DNA from: Spartobacteria bacterium UBA6821
Lineage (GTDB): Bacteria > Verrucomicrobiota > Verrucomicrobiia > Chthoniobacterales > UBA6821
DNA: 11,763 bases
NCBI GenBank assembly: GCA_002452515.1
Contig: DKEN01000116.1
Coordinates: 392-12,154, forward strand
Direction: 5' to 3'
Below are positions 6,156-11,763 of this stretch, piece after piece. Each line of letters starts with the position of its first letter. Positions within the stretch are counted from its first letter, which is position 1. Below the pieces are notes generated by a model. That model was not told the origin of the DNA. It saw nothing but the letters and a program-made list of their open reading frames with translations, and did no database searches. The position numbers and the translations under genes were made by a program.

Positions 6156-7617
6156 TGAGAAAGGAGTTTTTTAGGGGCCAGGAGGCAGTAAGAGTGCAGT
6201 CCACACTCAACCATTGGAGAAGAAGAAATCCGCAGAGTGCCCAGAAGGTGAAGGCATCGCTTGTATTGGCCAACGGCATGCACATCTGCATCAGAACCAC
6301 GAGTTTCAAATTGTAGTGGAGGCAGGGCGGGCGTTTCTCCGCCGCCTGATGCACCGCTCTGAGGAGCGTGCCAAAGAGGATGCCGAGGACCATGCCGAGG
6401 GTTATCACTCCTGCCAGTCCGAAGTTAAGAAAGGATTCCCCGAAAAAGGTGATACGAAGTCCAAAGTGAGATTCGGGATCCCAACCGACAATCCGCACAC
6501 CGGTCAGTCCGAGATGCCATTCTTTTTTTTGCGGGAAGAGACCGCTTGGCATCATCGAGACGAGTCCTCCGAGATAGGTCTTACCCATCAGCGGATCAAA
6601 ATCCCATCGACTGATGACCCATGCGGCATCGCGGACATCAATGAGATTATCCCCCGTGAAGGCGGCTTCGATGCTTCTGGCTACTGGATTTCCCTCCGCG
6701 AGTTGATCCCGTTGGGTTCGCAGCATTCCTGTAAAACCGCTCAGTCCCGTAAAGAAAAACATGCACCCAGCAAAGACTCCGAGGAGCAGGAAGCGGGGCA
6801 GGTGCCTCTCCATGGTCATCAGGGTGAAGGCGGCAAAGGCGGCGATGGCGAGTGGAAATCTGTTCCCGCTCAGGAGCTGGACAAGATAGAGAGCGGAGGC
6901 CGTCATGCCGTCGATTCCAAGGAGCCGAAGAGGCTTGCGATAGCAGAGCATCAGTAGTCCTGCGCTGATAAACGGCATGAGTGCGGTTCCCAGATTATAG
7001 AGGGAGCGTTGAAGATCCGACTCCATGTTGGCCGCACGGGCAAGGGATGCGTTTTCAGCCAAGAGGGGAATGATGCCCGTCTGGAGCATCGGCAGGGCAA
7101 GAATGCAGAGAATGACAAGCCCTGCTGCACGCAGAAACCATTTCACCCGAAGGTCATAGGCTTCCGGAGAGTCACGCAATGGTTGAAGCCTCACATGGCG
7201 CAACGCCCCTGAGAGATAAGTGAGGGAGAGGGTGATGAGGAGAACACTGAAACCGATGGCATTGATCAGAATGACCACAGGGCCGGCCCGCATGATGCCC
7301 GTTGCCACGTCTGGGGTCAGTTTCCACGCCGTGACCGGCAGAAAAAAATAACCAACCACCAGCAGGGCATTTTGAACTAGGAAAAAGGCCACCAGATCCA
7401 AGACATCGCTCAGTAATACCCAGGCAACTGGAATGATGACGAGCAGGGAGATCAGGGCGATGGCCAGAGGGGTTGCCCAAGGAGGAGTCCACGCACTCAG
7501 GAGAAAATGAAGCCGTATGGGATCAAAAAGTCCGCTCCAGAGTCCGAGAGGTATCGCAAGCAACACCAGAATGCCCACCGTTAACAGGGTGAGCAGGGTG
7601 CTGCGTTTTGGAAGCAT
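6136..7617 (-). CDS. Wzy-type polysaccharide repeat-unit polymerase
   Basis: This is an inner-membrane protein of about 493 residues with roughly 10-12 hydrophobic helices, beginning with LLTLLTVGILVLLAIPLGLW. Membrane segments fill most of the first 290 residues and return at the C-terminus. A large hydrophilic stretch (about 295-385) holds GKTYLGGLVSMMPSGLFP, and the following GLRITFFGESFLNFGLAGV is characteristic of oligosaccharide repeat-unit polymerases (O-antigen polymerase Wzy family). These enzymes join lipid-linked repeats on the periplasmic side. The ATG at 7617 is preferred since it starts right before the first helix. GGGAGG lies 16 bases upstream, nearer to an in-frame GTG four codons earlier, which is a plausible alternative. 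A start at 7701 would add 28 hydrophilic residues. It heads the minus-strand operon. Confidence 0.8.
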   Translation of the reverse strand: MLPKRSTLLTLLTVGILVLLAIPLGLWSGLFDPIRLHFLLSAWTPPWATPLAIALISLLVIIPVAWVLLSDVLDLVAFFLVQNALLVVGYFFLPVTAWKLTPDVATGIMRAGPVVILINAIGFSVLLITLSLTYLSGALRHVRLQPLRDSPEAYDLRVKWFLRAAGLVILCILALPMLQTGIIPLLAENASLARAANMESDLQRSLYNLGTALMPFISAGLLMLCYRKPLRLLGIDGMTASALYLVQLLSGNRFPLAIAAFAAFTLMTMERHLPRFLLLGVFAGCMFFFTGLSGFTGMLRTQRDQLAEGNPVARSIEAAFTGDNLIDVRDAAWVISRWDFDPLMGKTYLGGLVSMMPSGLFPQKKEWHLGLTGVRIVGWDPESHFGLRITFFGESFLNFGLAGVITLGMVLGILFGTLLRAVHQAAEKRPPCLHYNLKLVVLMQMCMPLANTSDAFTFWALCGFLLLQWLSVDCTLTASWPLKNSFLNVARST

Positions 7618-7754
7618 CGTTGAAAACACCGATCCTCCCAAGTGGGTCAGGGCTCTCGGATGGTTATGATAATGCTTTCTCACATGGAGGAAAGGGCACA
7701 TAAAATGCTAGTCAAAGTCGGAATTCAACAGCGAAATAATTTATTGATTGATTG
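7618..7754. promoter_or_regulatory. Divergent promoter region of the polysaccharide locus
   Basis: The 137 bases between the two diverging polysaccharide operons must hold promoters for both directions. On the minus strand TTGAAT (7723-7728) and TTTTAT (7700-7705) are separated by 17 bases and match the sigma-70 consensus at 4 of 6 positions each, which is only suggestive. On the plus strand nothing convincing is seen. The region ends with three tandem ATTG units (7743-7754) immediately before the plus-strand ATG. No clear operator dyad was found. Confidence 0.3.
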
Positions 7755-8333
7755 ATGTATAATATTAAGGAACACCCGGTTTCTTGGACGATCCTGATAA
7801 GGCTTGGTGATCTGTTCGGGGTGTCCGTTGCCATTCCGCTTAGTTTTTGGGCCTCCTCTCACATTGAGGCCATACCAACGCCTGATGCAAACCGGATCAT
7901 GATATTCAATTGCATTTTCGCCGTCTGCATTCTGATTTATTATTTTCAGCAGACGGGACTCAATCACTCCCGATCTTTTCTGCATAAGGGATCCATGATT
8001 CGCAGGTTGCTGCTTTCGATGGTTCTGCTTGTCGCCACTTTTATCCTACTTCGAGAGTTGGCAGCGCCACACCGTGATTTCGGCTATGTCTCTTTTGTTA
8101 TTCTCTACGCGGGCATCACCTTTATTACGGTTCTCTGCATGAGATTGCTGGTTCGCTGGATTGAAGTCCGGTTCCTGCTTAGCATGAGAACCGAGCGGGT
8201 GGCGTTTCTAGGATGGAGGCTGGGGTTGAATAAGAAACCCTTTGATATCATCAAGCTGCGCTCGATGCGACTCGAAGCGGAAAAGGAAGAGGGACTCGAC
8301 TGCTGCGGAAAATTTTTGCAACGAGTAAGTTAG
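7755..8333 (+). pseudogene. Internally deleted sugar-transferase paralogue
   Basis: The 192 codons align without a gap to the first 154 residues of the downstream sugar transferase (87 identities counted by eye). They then jump directly to its residue 323 and align on to residue 348 (20 of 26 identical, including KLRSMRLEAEKE). The missing 168 residues hold the rest of the soluble Rossmann-like domain and the membrane-inserted helix. After residue 180 the sequence loses similarity (LDCCGKFLQRVS, then TAG), consistent with a frameshift, so the catalytic DELPQ region is absent too. What remains is four membrane segments plus a short cytosolic tail. It cannot be an active transferase. The start at 7755 matches the start of the full copy. 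An in-frame TTG lies one codon earlier. It may still be expressed as a small membrane protein. Confidence 0.8.
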
Positions 8334-8354
8334 CCAAGTAGCCTGAGCCCTCGG

Positions 8355-9758
8355 ATGTATAATGTAAAAAAATACCCGATTTCGTGGAGAATGCTGCTCC
8401 ATCTTGGAGATATTCTGGGAGCGAGTATTGCTGTGCCCTTGAGCTTCTGGGCATCCCGGTACATTGATGTCGTACCGACCCCCAATGCGAGTCGGATCAC
8501 GACGCTGAACTGCATTTTTGCCGTCTGCCTTCTGCTCTATTATTTCCAACGGGTTGATCTCTACCGCTCCCGCTGTTTTTTGCACCGTGGGCCGACGATC
8601 CGGAGATTGATTCTCTCGCTGACCGCTCTCGTCATCACGTTTGGAGTGATGCGCGAACTCTCGGCGCCACACCGTGAGTTTGGTTATCTCGAGTTCATCG
8701 CCCTCTATGCGATCATCACTTTTTTCATCGTCTACGCATTGAGGAGGATGATCCTTTTCATAGATATTCATTTTCTCCGAAGCATGCGAGTCGAGCGTAT
8801 TGCGTGTGTCGGATGGAGTTTTCGGATCGGCAAAGTGATGGAGGCATTCACCCATGAGCTCCTTTCCAAGCAAACCATCGTCGGTTACATTCTGGATGAT
8901 AATCACCCCGAACTTCGTCCCCCCGAACATCTTGGATACAAGCAGCTCGGTACGCTGAATGAATTGCCCGAGATTTTGGACCGATTTGACATTACCTCCC
9001 TTGTGGTGAGTCAACGAAGAATCCCTTCCAGCACACTCCGAGATATCGCCCTCACCTGTGCCGATAAGATCGTTGCCTTGCACATGATTCCCTGGAGTAC
9101 CGAAATATGGATTGATCACCTGATGGTCCGGGTGATCGGCGGCGTCCCATTGCTCGATATCAGGGAACTTCGGCATGACAATAGCACCAATAAAATCATG
9201 AGGCGTGGCGTTGACATTGCTGGGGCAATTGTGGGGTTGATTCTGTCGGCTCCAGTGATCGCCATCCTATCGTTCTTGATCAAGAGGGAGTCTCCGGGCC
9301 CCGTATTCTACCGGCAGGTTCGTCTCGGACTGCATGACAAGCCTTTTGAACTCATCAAGCTGCGTTCGATGCGTCTGGATGCAGAAAAAGAGAAAGGAGC
9401 CGTATGGACTGTTGAGAATGATCCTCGGAGGTTGAAGATCGGCGAGTTCATGCGTAAATGGAATCTGGATGAGCTTCCCCAATTCTGGAATGTGCTCAAG
9501 GGGGAGATGAGCTTGGTGGGACCGCGACCCGAGCGTCCGGAGTTCGTCGAGAAGTTCCGCGACACCGTTCACTATTACAATCTTCGCCACTGCTGCAAAC
9601 CGGGACTGACGGGATGGGCCGCCGTTCATGGACTCCGGGGCAACACCTCGCTGGAGGACAGACTCAGTTATGATCTCTTCTATATTGAGCATTGGAGTCT
9701 GCTCCTGGACTTCAAGATCATGCTCATGACGCTGCTTCCCCCGAGGAACGCCTACTGA
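8355..9758 (+). CDS. Polyprenyl-phosphate sugar-1-phosphate transferase
   Basis: The 467-residue initiating enzyme of polysaccharide synthesis (WbaP/polyprenyl glycosylphosphotransferase class) moves a sugar-1-phosphate from a nucleotide sugar to undecaprenyl phosphate. Four N-terminal membrane helices lie at about 12-33, 50-65, 84-101 and 113-135. A Rossmann-like domain follows (about 145-270), then a re-entrant membrane helix (about 285-309, VDIAGAIVGLILSAPVIAIL). The catalytic domain has KLRSMRLDAEKEKG, NDPRRLKIGEFMRKWNLDEL with the Asp-Glu dyad D372-E373 in DELPQ, MSLVGPRPERPEF, and CKPGLTGWAAV. Length and motifs are complete. The ATG at 8355 begins MYNVKKYP, matching the degenerate copy upstream. 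No ribosome site is seen. The outer-membrane gene follows after 4 bases. The sugar used is unknown. Confidence 0.93.
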   Translation: MYNVKKYPISWRMLLHLGDILGASIAVPLSFWASRYIDVVPTPNASRITTLNCIFAVCLLLYYFQRVDLYRSRCFLHRGPTIRRLILSLTALVITFGVMRELSAPHREFGYLEFIALYAIITFFIVYALRRMILFIDIHFLRSMRVERIACVGWSFRIGKVMEAFTHELLSKQTIVGYILDDNHPELRPPEHLGYKQLGTLNELPEILDRFDITSLVVSQRRIPSSTLRDIALTCADKIVALHMIPWSTEIWIDHLMVRVIGGVPLLDIRELRHDNSTNKIMRRGVDIAGAIVGLILSAPVIAILSFLIKRESPGPVFYRQVRLGLHDKPFELIKLRSMRLDAEKEKGAVWTVENDPRRLKIGEFMRKWNLDELPQFWNVLKGEMSLVGPRPERPEFVEKFRDTVHYYNLRHCCKPGLTGWAAVHGLRGNTSLEDRLSYDLFYIEHWSLLLDFKIMLMTLLPPRNAY

Positions 9759-9762
9759 GACC

Positions 9763-11232
9763 GTGCTGAAACGCTGCCAGAGGAGGGGAGGGAGGGCTGC
9801 TTTTCTTTCGTTGTTGCTGATGTCGATGGCCGGGGCCTCCGATCTCTCCCAGTGGGAGGTGGATCAGACTCCGCAGTCGAGTTTCGAGGTTAACTCCCCA
9901 AGCGAGTATTTTCCGGGAACGGTTGAACCAGGTCTTTCCGAGCGCGCCGTGCCGATGCTGCCGCCACCGAACCCTCCGGAACAGCTTCTGCCGTTCTACC
10001 AGCTGCAAAAATTCCAGAACATTCAGGAAATCCAGCCCAAGCCATTGCCCGATGCGTTTGACCCCTCCTCCTTTCGTCCGGTGAATTCTTACCTTCCCCC
10101 GATAGGCCTCCATCCGCGTGTCTATCGGAACGGTCTCGTTGAATTTTATCCCTGGTTCGGGATTGCCCAGTCGTTTGATTCCAATGTGAATCTCGTCTCC
10201 GCCAATCCGGTTTCGGATTTTTATGTGACACCCCGCCTCGGTGCCGAATTGCAGGTCGGCACGCCCGATTCGACCTACAATGAATTTTACGACACTATTC
10301 TGGCAATGAATGTCCGCTATGAGGCTTGGGCGGATATCTTTTACGAGAATCCCCAGTTTTCCGCCTTCAATCAGGAAGTGCGGTTTGCGGGTCGAGTCGG
10401 ACGCTCCGGGGCGATCTGGAGACCGAGCTTCACTTACAGCGATATCACGGGAAGCAATCTCCTCATGTCTGAATTGGTCAACCGGACGCGTCGGCTCACG
10501 GTGAACGGGGAGGTGCTTGGACAGTATCAGTTCACGAGCGTTTTCGGCGCGAATCAGACATTCGGATATTACCAGCTTGATCATCCCGACCCTGGTTACA
10601 TCAACTATTCCGTTGCAAAAACACGACAGGAACTGACTTGGAAAGTGCTCGATCAGATGAAGGTGACGGCGTACGGGGATTATCGGTATCTTGATCCAGC
10701 GCAAGGCTCGCTGGGATCGGAAGTCATCTCCGGGATTGGCTTTTATGGGGAACCAACTACCAGACTTTATACGGAACTGAGGATAGGTTACGGAGAGGTG
10801 ATGATGGATGGGTCTGTTCCGGGAAGACGGAATATGTCCGGCTTGCGTTTCAACGGCTTCACGACCTTTGACTGGAGTCCCCGATTCAGGCTGACCTTTC
10901 GCTACGACCGTGACTACGTGCTCAACGAGGTCAATGTGAATGATAACTATGTTTCGACGCTCCTTCAGTTGAAGGGAGAGATCTTTCTCGGAGGTAACTG
11001 GTATGTGACGCCTTATCTGGGCTGCTCCACGCAGGATTTTGAGACTTCCCAGCGGCTATATCTTCAAGTCCGTCCGGAACTGGAGGTCGCTTACGCCTTG
11101 CCCGGAACCTATTATCCGGGAGATTCTAAAATCTTCGCCAAAATAGGCTATATGAGTTCCGAGAGTCTGCAGGGATCAGGCGATCCGGTTGTCGATTGGC
11201 GACTCTCTGTTGGTTTCAATTGCAAGTTCTGA
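9763..11232 (+). CDS. Outer-membrane beta-barrel protein of the polysaccharide locus
   Basis: This 489-residue exported protein has a signal peptide of about 25 residues: a basic start (LKRCQRRGGR), a hydrophobic core (AAFLSLLLMSM) and an AGA-S cleavage site. A Pro-rich linker follows (about 26-125), then a C-terminal half of alternating polar/apolar strands rich in Tyr, Phe and Thr (for example QFSAFNQEVRFAGRVGRSGA and RLTFRYDRDYVLNEV). It ends with a C-terminal Phe (SVGFNCKF), the usual outer-membrane insertion signal. Proteins of this kind (EpsL-like) occur in exopolysaccharide clusters and may form or assist the outer-membrane exit; the role here is inferred. The GTG at 9763 is chosen because later starts lose the charged signal region. 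A purine-rich run at 9779-9798 lies inside the gene. Confidence 0.8.
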   Translation: MLKRCQRRGGRAAFLSLLLMSMAGASDLSQWEVDQTPQSSFEVNSPSEYFPGTVEPGLSERAVPMLPPPNPPEQLLPFYQLQKFQNIQEIQPKPLPDAFDPSSFRPVNSYLPPIGLHPRVYRNGLVEFYPWFGIAQSFDSNVNLVSANPVSDFYVTPRLGAELQVGTPDSTYNEFYDTILAMNVRYEAWADIFYENPQFSAFNQEVRFAGRVGRSGAIWRPSFTYSDITGSNLLMSELVNRTRRLTVNGEVLGQYQFTSVFGANQTFGYYQLDHPDPGYINYSVAKTRQELTWKVLDQMKVTAYGDYRYLDPAQGSLGSEVISGIGFYGEPTTRLYTELRIGYGEVMMDGSVPGRRNMSGLRFNGFTTFDWSPRFRLTFRYDRDYVLNEVNVNDNYVSTLLQLKGEIFLGGNWYVTPYLGCSTQDFETSQRLYLQVRPELEVAYALPGTYYPGDSKIFAKIGYMSSESLQGSGDPVVDWRLSVGFNCKF

Positions 11233-11269
11233 AGCCCCTGCTCATGATTCACAACGCTTATTATATTAA

Positions 11270-11763
11270 ATGAAACGCCTTCATATCCTTCATGTTGCGG
11301 TTCTTGTTGTTTTGTCGGCCTTGGGCGGCTGCGTTCCTCAAACTGGATCATCGGATCCGATTTCCACGGCGAATATACCCTATGTCATGGCACCACTGGA
11401 TTCTGCGACCATCATTTCCAAGGATGGTTCCCTGACTGAAGTTCAGATTGGACAGGACGGAAGAGTCGATCTGCCGGGAGGCAATCGACTTGTGAAGGGG
11501 CTGCCGGCGGAGGATTTCAAGACACTGCTGCAACATTCCTATCCCGGGGCCAAGGAAATTAGGGTCACAGAGTTTCGGACCAATCAGGTGACGGTGCTCG
11601 GCGAAGTCTTTCATCAGATCCATACCGATCTGACTGATGGGCCAATGCGTGTGATGGATGCCATCGCTGCGGCAAACGGTTTCACTCCCCTTGCCAACAA
11701 GCGCCGTGTGAGACTGGTCCGCCAGAATGCCGGGACTGTCCAAGTCTATGAGCTTGATCTCCG
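11270..11763 (+). CDS. Wza-like polysaccharide export lipoprotein (partial)
   Basis: The reading frame is open to the window end (164 codons). A short basic start and hydrophobic core end in the lipobox LGGC, so Cys21 would be the lipidated residue after cleavage. The body shows the polysaccharide export pattern: DGRVDLPGG, GLPAEDFKTLLQ, then EIRVTEFRTNQVTVLGEV and MRVMDAIAAANGFTPLANKR with VRLVRQ, corresponding to the export domain and an SLBB-like repeat. Wza-type proteins form the outer-membrane channel for capsule or exopolysaccharide. The block that usually precedes this (a Gly-Asp 'PGD' strand after the lipobox) is not evident. The ATG at 11270 follows the barrel gene by 37 AT-rich bases with no ribosome site. 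The C-terminal part is outside the window. Confidence 0.8.
   Translation, partial: MKRLHILHVAVLVVLSALGGCVPQTGSSDPISTANIPYVMAPLDSATIISKDGSLTEVQIGQDGRVDLPGGNRLVKGLPAEDFKTLLQHSYPGAKEIRVTEFRTNQVTVLGEVFHQIHTDLTDGPMRVMDAIAAANGFTPLANKRRVRLVRQNAGTVQVYELDL

Noticed and set aside
6214..6957. 247-codon plus-strand frame
   Set aside because: It is antisense to the Wzy-type polymerase, is strongly charged and low in complexity, and matches no family I know.
8208..9176. 322-codon minus-strand frame
   Set aside because: It is antisense to the two sugar-transferase copies and simply mirrors their codon bias.
9779..9798. Purine-rich run as a ribosome site for a later start of the barrel protein
   Set aside because: Starting downstream would remove the basic part of the signal peptide; the run encodes Arg and Gly residues of that region.
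9724..10704. 326-codon minus-strand frame
   Set aside because: It is antisense to the outer-membrane barrel gene, which has a signal peptide and terminal Phe.
11348..11743. 131-codon minus-strand frame
   Set aside because: It is antisense to the export lipoprotein, which has a lipobox and export-domain pattern.

Overview
The window looks like a chromosomal segment of a moderately GC-rich Gram-negative bacterium, most likely of the Verrucomicrobiota/PVC group. This is an inference from four things. There is an outer-membrane barrel protein and a lipobox lipoprotein. A clpS gene is followed by a DUF2017-like gene and by a short, zinc-motif-free recO. Almost no start codon carries a Shine-Dalgarno sequence. 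Structured non-coding sequence flanks the first genes. No rRNA, tRNA, CRISPR array or transposase gene was found.

Layout. (1) 1-467 is non-coding and heavily structured: an inverted-repeat element with 9-bp periodic arms (1-116), then a chain of small hairpins (172-357). (2) 468-1325 holds a toxin-antitoxin patch: a C-terminal remnant of a PIN (VapC-like) toxin on the minus strand, then an intact AbrB-type antitoxin and PIN toxin pair on the plus strand that overlap by 4 bases. (3) 1338-3898 is a plus-strand housekeeping run: ybeY (rRNA maturation), an unidentified 203-residue protein, clpS (N-degron adaptor of Clp protease), a DUF2017-like protein and recO. A second hairpin chain follows ybeY. 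A perfect 21-bp palindrome covers the start codon of the unidentified gene.

(4) 3907-7617 is a tightly coupled minus-strand polysaccharide operon, read right to left: a Wzy-type repeat-unit polymerase and two GT4 glycosyltransferases, with gene overlaps of 20 and 4 bases. It converges on recO with only 8 bases between stop codons. (5) 7755-11763 is a divergent plus-strand polysaccharide operon: a degenerate, internally deleted copy of a polyprenyl-phosphate sugar transferase, the full-length sugar transferase, an outer-membrane beta-barrel protein, and a Wza-like export lipoprotein that runs off the window.

Together regions 4 and 5 are part of an exopolysaccharide or capsule locus. The sugar transferase would load the first sugar phosphate on undecaprenyl phosphate, the GT4 enzymes extend the unit, the Wzy-like protein polymerises it, and the barrel and lipoprotein serve passage through the outer membrane. 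The flippase and chain-length/tyrosine-kinase genes expected for a Wzx/Wzy pathway are not in the window.

The most unusual features are the broken tandem sugar-transferase paralogue with a clean in-frame loss of 168 codons, the start-codon palindrome at 1905-1925, the GNRA-loop hairpin chains, and two enzymes lacking a normally conserved residue (YbeY third His, GT4 second Glu). I see no convincing wholly new multi-gene system. The best candidate for unexplained biology is the unknown gene in front of clpS and DUF2017.
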